From Bacteroides sedimenti (GTDB lineage: Bacteria; Bacteroidota; Bacteroidia; Bacteroidales; Bacteroidaceae), in NCBI RefSeq assembly GCF_040365225.1, contig NZ_AP028055.1:3038001-3102000 (forward strand): a stretch of DNA of 64,000 nucleotides, given 5' to 3'. The notes under the pieces are model-generated. The model made no database searches and had not been told where the DNA came from. It worked only from the letters and a program-made list of their open reading frames with translations. The position numbers and the translations under genes were made by a program. Of the stretch, positions 45,512 through 54,534 are shown piece after piece. Position 1 is the stretch's first letter. Each line of letters begins with the position of its first letter.

Positions 45512-47962
45512 ATGAAAAAACTGTATACTACTCTATCTCTTATTTTTTGTTTTTGTCTATTTACCTTTGCAGGTAAAGGAAATGATATCACCATAGGTGG
45601 TGTCGTTTATCAGACAGATACCTTGTCTCACATGAAAGTAGGGCCAGGTTCATATTATACGGCTCTTAAATATTATACATCAACTAAGGTACTTCGTGTC
45701 TTTATGCTTGAGGTAGACGCTAAGAATCCTTATATACGCTTTGAATCTGTATTAGGTAAAGATTCTACAATTACAACTGAAAGGACTTCATCAATGGCTA
45801 TCCGCAAAAGCAAAGAGGGAGCCGTTTATTTTGCCGGAACAAATGCAGACTTTTTTGATACCTCAGCAGCTAATCTTGGATATCCTATTCACGGATGTAT
45901 TGTTGAAGGTCAGATAGCACGTACTCCAACAAACTCTACTCATATGGCATTTGCAGGTTCTGTGCCAATGTTGGATGTTGCAGCATTTACCAGCAGTAAA
46001 TGTACTTTCGGGACTCAAACGTTAGCAATTAATAATGTTAATACAACCAGAGGTACAAATCAACTTATTCTTTATAATACACTAAACGGTAATTATACTC
46101 ACACTAACTCTTACGGAACGGAAGTTTTAGTTGAGCTTCCTGCCGATACAAAATGGAATGTTAATACAACCATAAAAGCTAAAGTGGTAAAAAAAGAGTT
46201 AGCTAAAGGAAATATGCTTATTTTACCTAATCATGCTGTATTATCTAGCCATGGAACAGCTGATGCTTTTTTAACTCAGTTGAATGTAAATGATGAAGTG
46301 GAAATCTATCTGGGAGTAAATATGACAACCTTAGGAAGTTCTCCACAGATCAATGCAATGGTTGGTGGTGACCGTATGATTCTTCAATCAGGTGTTGTAA
46401 CTGACAATGACTGGGCAGAACTTCATCCAAGAACATCAATTGGTTATTCTCAGGATCAAGGTAAGGTTTATTTCTGTGTTGTTGATGGTCGTTCCGGTTT
46501 ATCCAATGGAACAACAACTAAGCAATTAGCTGATATTATGAAGAGTGCAGGTGCATATAACGCGCTGAATCTTGATGGTGGAGGCTCTAGCGCTATGTAT
46601 ATAAAAGAGTTCGGGGTAATGAACAATCCTAGTGATGGTTCTGAACGAGCTGTTTGTAATGGAATTTATGCAGTTAATACTTCTCCGGCAGATAATACTA
46701 TTTCTGAAATCAAATGCTCTGTAAGCTCTATTTCATTGCCACGTTATGGTGTCTTTTCACCAAAATTCTATGGATATAATCAATATGGAACTCTAATCAA
46801 TACAGATGTTAAAGGTGTCCAACTTTCTTGTTCAGCTGCATTAGGTGAGATTAATACTTCTGGCGCTTTTGTTGCTTCAGGTACCCAAAGCGGAACTTTA
46901 CAAGCGGATTATAATGGAGTAAAAACCTCTGTTATGATTGATTTAAATGGTGAGGCAATCCCTTCCTTGCGACTTGATTCCGTGTTGGTAGATCAGAAAC
47001 ACGAATACGCAATTGAGGTGGAAGCTTTAGTAGGTGAGACAATGATGCCACTTCTTCCTCAGGCATTAACATGGACAACTGACAATTCTGCAATTTGTTC
47101 TGTGGACAATGGCATTTTGAAAGGAGTTTCTAATGGAACAACTTACATTCATGGAAAACTTGGCAGCGTAGAACTTACTCAGAAAGTAATTGTGGAAATT
47201 CCTTCATCAGATGTTTTATCTGTTGACAAGATTACCGATCTTTCTACCTGGACAGTGAAGGGATCATCGAATATATCGAATACGTCTATTACTTCGACAA
47301 GTTTCCCAACTACAATGAAGTATACTTACTCTTCTGGACGTTCTCCATATATCCAATTATATAAAGAATTTCCCTTATACAGCATTCCTGATTCCATGAA
47401 AGTTGTTTTAAATACCGGTAGAACAGGTGTGCTTAAAGCTCTTGTAACTGTAAGAGCTAACAATCAGACATCGTATTCACCCCTCGAATTTACTGGTTTT
47501 GAATTGGGAAAGGAATATGTTTTAAGCATGCCGATGAGTAAATTACTTACTGACATAAATGACCGTGCCTGTTATCCGGTTCGTTTTGAAGGCTTAAAAC
47601 TGATGATAAATCCTACGACTCAGATAGCTGGGGAAGTGTATGATATTGAAGTAAAGGAATTCTCTTTAATATATGGAAACACAACAGTTGGCATCCTCAA
47701 TCCGGAATTGATTTCCAGACTAAGAGTTTATCCTAATCCGGTAACGGAAGGAGTGGCTTATGTAGCTTTTGCCGTTGATCAACTTAAACCGGTTCGGATG
47801 GAATTGTACGCACTTACCGGTAAACTGCTCCGTTCAGAAAGACTGGAAAGTGGACAATCTGGTGAGATCAGACTACCGCTCCAGGGAATTGCATCGGGTA
47901 CTTATTTGTTGAATTTGCATAGTGGAAATAAATCAGAGGCTGTGAAAATAATAATTAAGTAG
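45512..47962 (+). CDS. Phosphodiester glycosidase (NAGPA-like), paralogue 1
   Basis: The protein has 816 residues with a signal peptide (about 1-20). The NAGPA/DUF2233 catalytic domain spans about 40-390 and shows all expected motifs: NADFF (111-115), HPRTSIG (305-311), LDGGGSS (354-360) and ERAVCNG (378-384). Mammalian NAGPA removes GlcNAc from GlcNAc-1-phosphodiesters; bacterial relatives are expected to cut sugar-1-phosphodiester bonds in envelope polymers. Ig-like modules cover about 395-555. A conserved beta-sandwich (556-735) precedes a T9SS type A domain starting RVYPNPVTEG. It shares its C-terminal third closely with paralogue 3 (50772) but not its catalytic half. Confidence 0.9.
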   Translation: MKKLYTTLSLIFCFCLFTFAGKGNDITIGGVVYQTDTLSHMKVGPGSYYTALKYYTSTKVLRVFMLEVDAKNPYIRFESVLGKDSTITTERTSSMAIRKSKEGAVYFAGTNADFFDTSAANLGYPIHGCIVEGQIARTPTNSTHMAFAGSVPMLDVAAFTSSKCTFGTQTLAINNVNTTRGTNQLILYNTLNGNYTHTNSYGTEVLVELPADTKWNVNTTIKAKVVKKELAKGNMLILPNHAVLSSHGTADAFLTQLNVNDEVEIYLGVNMTTLGSSPQINAMVGGDRMILQSGVVTDNDWAELHPRTSIGYSQDQGKVYFCVVDGRSGLSNGTTTKQLADIMKSAGAYNALNLDGGGSSAMYIKEFGVMNNPSDGSERAVCNGIYAVNTSPADNTISEIKCSVSSISLPRYGVFSPKFYGYNQYGTLINTDVKGVQLSCSAALGEINTSGAFVASGTQSGTLQADYNGVKTSVMIDLNGEAIPSLRLDSVLVDQKHEYAIEVEALVGETMMPLLPQALTWTTDNSAICSVDNGILKGVSNGTTYIHGKLGSVELTQKVIVEIPSSDVLSVDKITDLSTWTVKGSSNISNTSITSTSFPTTMKYTYSSGRSPYIQLYKEFPLYSIPDSMKVVLNTGRTGVLKALVTVRANNQTSYSPLEFTGFELGKEYVLSMPMSKLLTDINDRACYPVRFEGLKLMINPTTQIAGEVYDIEVKEFSLIYGNTTVGILNPELISRLRVYPNPVTEGVAYVAFAVDQLKPVRMELYALTGKLLRSERLESGQSGEIRLPLQGIASGTYLLNLHSGNKSEAVKIIIK

Positions 47963-47975
47963 TTGTTTTATTGTA

Positions 47976-48055
47976 TTCTTGTACAAAAGAATGTATTCTT
48001 CTGTACAGAACAAATCAATCTTCTGTACAAAAGAATTAATTCTTTTGTACAGAAG
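47976..48055. repeat. Four-unit GTAC palindrome array, exact 22-bp period
   Basis: GTAC occurs at 47981, 48003, 48025 and 48047, each exactly 22 bp apart, inside palindromes such as TTCTTTTGTACAGAAGAA. Consensus, unit number and period equal those at 21611-21690. It lies in the 283-bp gap between paralogues 1 and 2 of the glycosidase cluster, starting 14 bp after a stop codon. The rest of the gap holds no gene. Confidence 0.87.
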
Positions 48056-48245
48056 AAATATAGTTTATAGGGATGTTTATGAAAATATAAGCAAGCTATT
48101 CTCTCTTAATCTACTTGTGTATCTCGGTCCATTCAATATGAACCTGTTTGCTGATGTTTCATTCGGTGGATATATGTAAAGTAGTGAAATAATTGATTGC
48201 AAAATCATGAAAATATAAGATACAATCCTTAAATATAAGACGATC

Positions 48246-50696
48246 ATGAAAAAAACACTTTCAGCCTTTTTAGCTTTCATCTTTTCCTTATCTGTAAATG
48301 CACAAGCTCCCAACTGGGGAATTGCAGATACTCTGGAACATCATTCTTTAGGCCCTGGAATTCAATTCACAAAGATACGCTATAAAGATAAACCATTATT
48401 GATTTGGGTTACAACAATAGATTTGACTAACCCCAATAACAAAATCGAGCAGGTTCAGTCTCATAATAAGGTGCCCGATGTGGCTAGAGAGACAGTAATG
48501 GATATGTCGAAGAATAATACATATCAGAATCATAAGGTCTGCGCAGCGTTTAATCATGATTTCTTCTCTTATGAACAAGGTATATGCATCGGAGTTAATG
48601 TAAATAACGGAGAAATCCCCTATTCAAGTGGATGGGGACGTTCTCTTTTTGCTATTTCTGAAGGTAAAACAGCTTCTGTTTTCGCTCCTAATTTAGATGC
48701 GAAAGTCAATCTTACGGATGGCAGTTCGGTCAAGATCGATTTTTTTAATTCACAAGCTTTAGGCCTCACAGGTGATTGTATTTTATTCAATCGATTGAAT
48801 GCACTAACGCTTACAGAATCTGGAAAGTATATAAAAATTAAGCCATTGTCAAAATGGACATTAAACGGTCCTGATATTGATTGTGAAGTATTGGAAGTGT
48901 CTGACTCACCATTGCAAACCAGTCAGACTGAGTATGTAATATATGCCCGCGGAAGTAAATTGACTGCTTTCGATGGAAAAATTAAAGCAGGAGATAAGAT
49001 TTCAATTTCACAAAAACTTGCTAATGGTAAATTTGGAACACCTGCACAAAATATAGTAAACGCTTTTCATGGCTATCCCAGTATTGCTTATGAAGGAAAA
49101 TTGCATGACGGGGAATACAATGATTTTGAAAACGGACGCGAGTATGAGGTTTCTGCCAGAGTGATGGCCGGAATGTCTCAAGATGGAAAAACAGTCTATA
49201 TTGTAACCGTGGAATCTGGTTCAAGAAACAGTGTAGGAGTCAATTGCATTGATATTGCCAACTGGATGTTGGCTCATGGTTCCTGGAATGTGGTTAATTT
49301 TGATAGCGGTGGTTCTGTTGCCATTGTTGTGGATCATGAAATGCTTAACTATCCCGAACGAGGATCGGTGCGCCCGGTAGAAGATGGCCTGCTTGTTGTC
49401 TCTACAGCCGAAGAATCCAGCGAAGTGGCTTCTTATGCTTTTATCACTCCGACCCTCACTGCATCCGAAATATCATTATCTCCATTGACATTGTACTCTT
49501 TTAATAAGAACGGCGAGGTTCTTGAGAAAAATATACAAGGGTTCACCTTTTCCTGTATTCCTGAAGATTTAGGTATTGTTGATGAGAATGGTGTTTTTCA
49601 TGCCGGAAATAAAATCCAGCAAGGTAAAATTTTGGCAACTAAAGACGGATTAACGGCAGAACTGGCTGTAAACGTTCGTTCTTTATCTGATATAAAGGTT
49701 TCTCCAACAAACATCTTATTGGATGGAGTTCGTAGGTTCCCTGTGCGATTGGAGGGAACCGTCGATAATAAGCAGTATTTATTAGACCCTAGTGCTTTTG
49801 TATGGAGTTCATCCAATCCAGCTTGTTGTGTTGTTGAGAATGGTATATTGCGAGGGATAGCTACCGGGAAAACGACATTGCAAGGAACTTACGGAGGTAA
49901 GGAGGTGGTTGTTGAGGTCTCAGTTGAGATTGCAGCAAAAGAGAGAGTTCACGAAAACTTCTCGGACATGTCCCTTTTTGTGGTCAACAAGAACTCACCG
50001 GTTTTAAATCTGAGATTTGAAAACAGTAATTTACCTTTGGGATGGACTGACGGAACTAATATGGCTTTTGATATTACCAGCGGCCGTCTGCCATATATTG
50101 AACTAGTGAAACCGGTTGTTTTCTACAGTTTGCCAGACTCTATGTCCATACAGTTGAAGGCGTCTGCAAATGCAGTCAAAAATATTCAGTTCTTCTTATC
50201 TTCAGCAACCAAAGCTGATTATAAACTAGTTGAAATGACGCTTCCTTCGCAAAAGGATTCGGTATTTGTCATTCCATTCAGTGAGGGCGGACCGTTGGAA
50301 ACCACAGAATACCCAATTACATTGAATAAAATGAAGATAAATCTGGTTTCATCGGCAATGACCGGGATTACCTTGTCAATGCGTGATTTAAAAGCATATT
50401 ATCCGGTCTTGACGGGAGTAGGTATTCCTGAAATTTCGCTAATAAAAAAAGGTGCATATATAACAACTATAAACGGCGAGGCTGTATTGCATTACAATAT
50501 GCCTGAACCAGGAAAGGCCAGTGCCTCACTTTGGACAATGGATGGGCGTAAACTGGGTACTTTGTTCTCAACAACTCAACCGGCTGGTGAGCATACATGT
50601 TCTGTACCTTTTAACGGGGTGAATCCGGGCATCTATATGCTGCAGATGATTCTTAACGGTAAAATGGAAATCTTGAAATTTGTTGTTTCAAAATAA
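48246..50696 (+). CDS. Phosphodiester glycosidase (NAGPA-like), paralogue 2, altered motif
   Basis: The protein has 816 residues with a signal peptide ending SVNAQ (20). The catalytic-type domain covers about 35-390: NHDFF (103-107), SARVMAG (303-309) in place of PRTSIG, and FDSGGS (352-357) in place of DGGGS. The arginine of the second motif and the aspartate of the third are kept. Ig-like modules follow, then a C-terminal T9SS-like domain (ASASLWTMDGRKLGTL to PGIYMLQMIL) of a sequence type unlike that of paralogues 1 and 3. A near-identical copy of its 3' end survives in the pseudogene at 53318. Substrate preference or activity may differ from its siblings. Confidence 0.85.
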   Translation: MKKTLSAFLAFIFSLSVNAQAPNWGIADTLEHHSLGPGIQFTKIRYKDKPLLIWVTTIDLTNPNNKIEQVQSHNKVPDVARETVMDMSKNNTYQNHKVCAAFNHDFFSYEQGICIGVNVNNGEIPYSSGWGRSLFAISEGKTASVFAPNLDAKVNLTDGSSVKIDFFNSQALGLTGDCILFNRLNALTLTESGKYIKIKPLSKWTLNGPDIDCEVLEVSDSPLQTSQTEYVIYARGSKLTAFDGKIKAGDKISISQKLANGKFGTPAQNIVNAFHGYPSIAYEGKLHDGEYNDFENGREYEVSARVMAGMSQDGKTVYIVTVESGSRNSVGVNCIDIANWMLAHGSWNVVNFDSGGSVAIVVDHEMLNYPERGSVRPVEDGLLVVSTAEESSEVASYAFITPTLTASEISLSPLTLYSFNKNGEVLEKNIQGFTFSCIPEDLGIVDENGVFHAGNKIQQGKILATKDGLTAELAVNVRSLSDIKVSPTNILLDGVRRFPVRLEGTVDNKQYLLDPSAFVWSSSNPACCVVENGILRGIATGKTTLQGTYGGKEVVVEVSVEIAAKERVHENFSDMSLFVVNKNSPVLNLRFENSNLPLGWTDGTNMAFDITSGRLPYIELVKPVVFYSLPDSMSIQLKASANAVKNIQFFLSSATKADYKLVEMTLPSQKDSVFVIPFSEGGPLETTEYPITLNKMKINLVSSAMTGITLSMRDLKAYYPVLTGVGIPEISLIKKGAYITTINGEAVLHYNMPEPGKASASLWTMDGRKLGTLFSTTQPAGEHTCSVPFNGVNPGIYMLQMILNGKMEILKFVVSK

Positions 50697-50771
50697 TCTG
50701 AAAGAAAGAGTGAATTGAATAGCAGATATTATTTTCTTACGTACAAATAGATACAATAAATACTGACATTT

Positions 50772-53285
50772 ATGAAAAAACAAGCAGGATATCTAATCTT
50801 ATTCTTTATAAGTTTCGGATTACAGATTTTGGCAAGAGGTCCAATTAATATTCAGGGGATTTCAAAGGCTGTTGATACGTTGGCTTACAGACAAGTAGGC
50901 CCGGGGACGTTCTATACATATATGCGTCTTCCCGAACTTCCTATTAATGTTCATATGATGACTATTGATCTAAATAATCAGTATAATACAGTTGAGACAT
51001 TTCAGGCAAATAACCGTGTTGGGAGTACTGAAAATATGACTAATGCTTATACAAGAATGTCATCGGCAAGACATGTGTCAATTGGTAGCATTAACGGTAA
51101 TTTTTGGGTTGTTGCAGGTCAAGGACAACCCGATGTGCTATTGGGAGTACCTTACAGTGGTAGTGCCCGCAATGGTGAGATGATTACTGAGCCAAGTAAC
51201 TGGAATCGTGGTCGTGGAACAACTCAAGAAGAGCTCCTGAATGAAATAGGTTTTGCCGCAATTGATGAAGATCGTAAGATGTGGATCTGTGATATGGGTT
51301 TTGACGGGAAAGTATCAATTGAAGGAGTAGGAGAGTATCCTATTTCTGAAATAAACAGAATCAGAAAAACGGATGAACTGGTTTTCTTCAATAGTTATGT
51401 GGGGCAGACTACCCGAACAGACGACACAGGAACCGAAGTCTTTATCAAACCGGTTGAAGGGCAATCGTGGGGGGTAAATAAAGAAACTTTATGCGAGGTT
51501 GTTCGCATTGTGAAAGATAAAGGTGCTAATGCCCTTGAAGCGGGCGAATCGGTTCTTTCTGGAAATGGTAAAGCAAAGACATTTCTTGAGAACCTGACTA
51601 TAGGAGCCAAGATTAAAGTAAACATGGGCGTCTATACTCTTGTTGATAAATTAAGACCAGTTGTAAAAGAGATGGTTACAGGTAATGCGTTGGTAATGAA
51701 AGATGGTAACTTAACATATAGAAATACCAATGAAGCATACAATTCTCAGCTATATCCAAGAACCGGTATTGGCATGTCGGCCGATAAAAAAACAGTGTAT
51801 CTGATAGTTATTGACGGAAAGTCTTCTGTCTCAGTGGGTGCAAGTACAGCGACAATGTGTGAGATATTAAAAGCAGCTGGCGCAGTTAATGCCACAAGTA
51901 TGGACGGTGGTGGATCTGCACAAATGATGCTTAGGGGAAAAATCGTGAATGCGGCTGCTGATGGTAAAGAAAGAGCTGTTGCTAATGGCTGGATGCTTTT
52001 TTCTACAGCCCCTGCTGATCCCGAAATATCGAAAATTGAATTCTCTGATTATAAGTTGACAATCCCGGCAAATTCTAGCTACCGCCCCTCTTTTCTGGGA
52101 TATAATCAATATGGAGAATTAATAAATGAAAATTTAGAAGGAGTGACCTTGAGTTGTGAACCTACTTTGGGGAAAGTTGTTGATGGACAATTTCAAGCAT
52201 CGGGTGCTCCCCAGAAGGGAAAACTGATTGCTCGTTATAACGGGATTGAGAGTCAAAAAGAGATTACAATTCAAACTTCAGAGATGTCTATTCGCCTTGA
52301 CTCGGTTCTGTTGGACAACAGAAAAGGTTATCCAATAGAAGTTCTTGCAAAGTCGGGTGATCTGTTGTTTAATGTCGACCCTGCGTCTTTGGAATGGGAA
52401 GTGAAGAATCCAGAAATATGTAAAATAGACAATGGTGTTTTAACAGGTTTATCAAATGGAACAACCCTTGTTCGTGGACAATTTGGCAACTTTAACGACA
52501 GCATTAAAATTATTACAGAGATTCCTCCTGCAGACAAACTTTCGATGGATGTGATTAACGATTTGTCTGTATGGACGGTGAAAGGCTCATCAAATATTTT
52601 AAATGGAATGCTCACATCATCAACATTCCCAACCACAATTAGATATACCTATACAGCCGGACGCTCTCCCTATGTTCAGCTTTATAAGGAAACAAAGTTG
52701 TACAGTATTCCCGATTCTATTAGAGTTGTTTTGAACACGGGTACAAGCGGAGTTTTGAAAGCAATTGTTACAGTAAGGGCAAATAATCAAATTAGTTATT
52801 CTCCGATTGAGTATACCGGAATTGAAGCAGGAAAAGATTATGTTTTAAGCTTGCCAATGGGGAAGCTAATGAGTGATGTAAATGATCGAGCTTGTTATCC
52901 TGTTTATTTTGAAGGATTAAAGCTTATGTTGAATACAGCGACTCAAGTTGCAAATCAAGTTTATGAAATTGCAATAAAAGAGTTCTCTCTTGTATATGGT
53001 AATATCAATGTTGGCTTTACTAATCCGGAACTTATTTCGAAGTTCAGAATATATCCGAATCCTGCAACAGAGGGAGTTGTTTATGCATTAGTTTCTGATG
53101 ACAACTCTCAGCCAACTCGAATAGAATTATATGATCTTTCTGGAAAACTGATGCGTTCAGTGAACATTAAAAAAGTTGGAAGCGATGAGATAAGATTCTC
53201 TCTTCAGGGTATATCATCAGGAACATATCTAATTAAATTATGTAACGGGAATAAAAGCGAAGTTGTAAAACTGGTTGTGAGGTAA
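50772..53285 (+). CDS. Phosphodiester glycosidase (NAGPA-like), paralogue 3
   Basis: The protein has 837 residues with a signal peptide (about 1-21). The catalytic domain spans about 40-410 with INGNFW (107-112), YPRTGIG (328-334), MDGGGS (377-382) and KERAVANG (399-406), all consistent with an active NAGPA-type enzyme. Ig-like modules follow. From about residue 585 to the end it is very similar to paralogue 1, including the blocks WTVKGSSN, NDRACYPV and RIYPNPATEG of the T9SS type A domain. The catalytic halves of the two are much more different. It lies 75 bp after paralogue 2. Confidence 0.9.
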   Translation: MKKQAGYLILFFISFGLQILARGPINIQGISKAVDTLAYRQVGPGTFYTYMRLPELPINVHMMTIDLNNQYNTVETFQANNRVGSTENMTNAYTRMSSARHVSIGSINGNFWVVAGQGQPDVLLGVPYSGSARNGEMITEPSNWNRGRGTTQEELLNEIGFAAIDEDRKMWICDMGFDGKVSIEGVGEYPISEINRIRKTDELVFFNSYVGQTTRTDDTGTEVFIKPVEGQSWGVNKETLCEVVRIVKDKGANALEAGESVLSGNGKAKTFLENLTIGAKIKVNMGVYTLVDKLRPVVKEMVTGNALVMKDGNLTYRNTNEAYNSQLYPRTGIGMSADKKTVYLIVIDGKSSVSVGASTATMCEILKAAGAVNATSMDGGGSAQMMLRGKIVNAAADGKERAVANGWMLFSTAPADPEISKIEFSDYKLTIPANSSYRPSFLGYNQYGELINENLEGVTLSCEPTLGKVVDGQFQASGAPQKGKLIARYNGIESQKEITIQTSEMSIRLDSVLLDNRKGYPIEVLAKSGDLLFNVDPASLEWEVKNPEICKIDNGVLTGLSNGTTLVRGQFGNFNDSIKIITEIPPADKLSMDVINDLSVWTVKGSSNILNGMLTSSTFPTTIRYTYTAGRSPYVQLYKETKLYSIPDSIRVVLNTGTSGVLKAIVTVRANNQISYSPIEYTGIEAGKDYVLSLPMGKLMSDVNDRACYPVYFEGLKLMLNTATQVANQVYEIAIKEFSLVYGNINVGFTNPELISKFRIYPNPATEGVVYALVSDDNSQPTRIELYDLSGKLMRSVNIKKVGSDEIRFSLQGISSGTYLIKLCNGNKSEVVKLVVR

Positions 53286-53317
53286 TAGAAATAATTATAA
53301 TCCTAAGATCTAAAAGA

Positions 53318-53542
53318 ATGATGAAAAAAACGTTTTTAGCTTTCATTGCTTATATTATTGCTATTTCTGTAAATGCTCAAGCGCCGAATTGGGGAGTTGC
53401 AGATACTTAGTTCTCAACCACTCAACCGGCTGGTGAGTATACATGTTCTGTTCCTTTTAACGGTATTAATCCGGGCATCTATATGCTGCAGATGATTCTT
53501 AACGGTAAAATGGAAGTCTTGAAATTTGTTGTTTCAAAATAA
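53318..53542 (+). pseudogene. Collapsed remnant of a fourth phosphodiester glycosidase
   Basis: The first 30 codons encode a signal peptide and start (VNAQAPNWGVADT) matching the N-terminus of paralogue 2. A TAG follows at 53408, and the next 43 codons (FSTTQPAGEYTCSVPFNG to FVVSK, stop 53540-53542) match the C-terminal end of paralogue 2 in the same frame. About 2.2 kb in between is missing. The junction lies at TACT, which occurs at both equivalent places in paralogue 2 (GCAGATACT and GGGTACTTTG), pointing to a short-homology deletion. The TAG arises from the TTG codon of the intact paralogue by one base change. The flanks of this 376-bp gap hold no other gene. Confidence 0.93.
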
Positions 53543-53661
53543 TCTCATGAGATCGGATTTTCTTATTTAAGGCATATTAGGCTGAACCGATCACATGATT
53601 TTCTTATAAAGTAAATTAGAGAGTTAAATTTATAATCCGTTAAAAACAGATTTTTTTTATT

Positions 53662-54534
53662 ATGAAAACAAAACTAGTAATGTTTTTTCTCTTATGCACC
53701 TGTACACTATATGGACAGAGCATTAAAGTAAAGAAGCACTATTCGGCTGCTTCTGAGTATAAAGGGAAAGCTTTCTATCCAGTATTCAATCCGGATGGTA
53801 CAAAGCTGCTTTTTACTTCAGGGAATTATCGTGGACTGAACCTTTGTGATTTACAGACAAATGAGGTTAAAATGATTGCTGATAATGAAGGTGCTGGATT
53901 TTCTCCTTCCTTTAGTAAGGATGGCAAGAAGATATATTATAGACAGGTAAGTAGAAAAGAAGGGCGCCAGTACAAAACACTAATGAGCTTTGATGCAGTA
54001 AGTAAGAAAAATGAAGCACTGAGCGAGCCTGTTCGTACTACAAAAGAGCTGACCGTTATTCAGAAGAGAGCGATGAAAAGAGGAAGCACTCCAACAATCT
54101 CAGTAAGTACAGAAAATCTTAAAATAGTCCTTTATCGTGATGGGAAAAGAACAGAAATGGAGCCGGTTGGAAAGGTTGCGGGCTATATCTGGACATCTCT
54201 CTCACCTAATGGTAAGATGATCCTTTTTACCGCAGCATCAAAAGGGACTTTTGTATGTGATCTGTCTGGAAAGATTATAGCTTCACTTGGAAAGATGAAT
54301 GCCCCTGTTTGGTATGATAACAATTATGTAGTTGGAATGGAAGATAAGGATAATGGCGATTTTGTTGTTTCCTCCAAGATAATTATGGCATCAATTGATG
54401 GTAAAGTGAAACAGACATTAACCTCTGACGACAAAATAGCTATGTATCCAGCTGCTTCTTCTACAGCTAAACGCATTGCTTATTGTACTTTGAATGGAGA
54501 CCTTTATGTAATGGAAATTGAAATTAACCAATGA
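53662..54534 (+). CDS. Exported PD40/TolB-like beta-propeller protein
   Basis: The protein has 290 residues with a signal peptide ending TLYGQ (19). PD40-type repeats are visible: AFYPVFNPDGTKLLFTS (about 38-54), FSPSFSKDGKKIYYRQ, WTSLSPNGKMILFTA and MYPAASSTAKRIAYC. The fold resembles the TolB propeller, used for protein or peptidoglycan-associated contacts, but no catalytic residues are suggested. Its stop codon overlaps the ATG of the amidase gene (ATGA at 54531), implying that the two are made in step and may act together. Confidence 0.85.
   Translation: MKTKLVMFFLLCTCTLYGQSIKVKKHYSAASEYKGKAFYPVFNPDGTKLLFTSGNYRGLNLCDLQTNEVKMIADNEGAGFSPSFSKDGKKIYYRQVSRKEGRQYKTLMSFDAVSKKNEALSEPVRTTKELTVIQKRAMKRGSTPTISVSTENLKIVLYRDGKRTEMEPVGKVAGYIWTSLSPNGKMILFTAASKGTFVCDLSGKIIASLGKMNAPVWYDNNYVVGMEDKDNGDFVVSSKIIMASIDGKVKQTLTSDDKIAMYPAASSTAKRIAYCTLNGDLYVMEIEINQ

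Noticed and set aside
47979..48179. 66-codon plus-strand reading frame over the 22-bp array
   Set aside because: Its first third is just the translated repeat; no start signal or protein pattern is visible.
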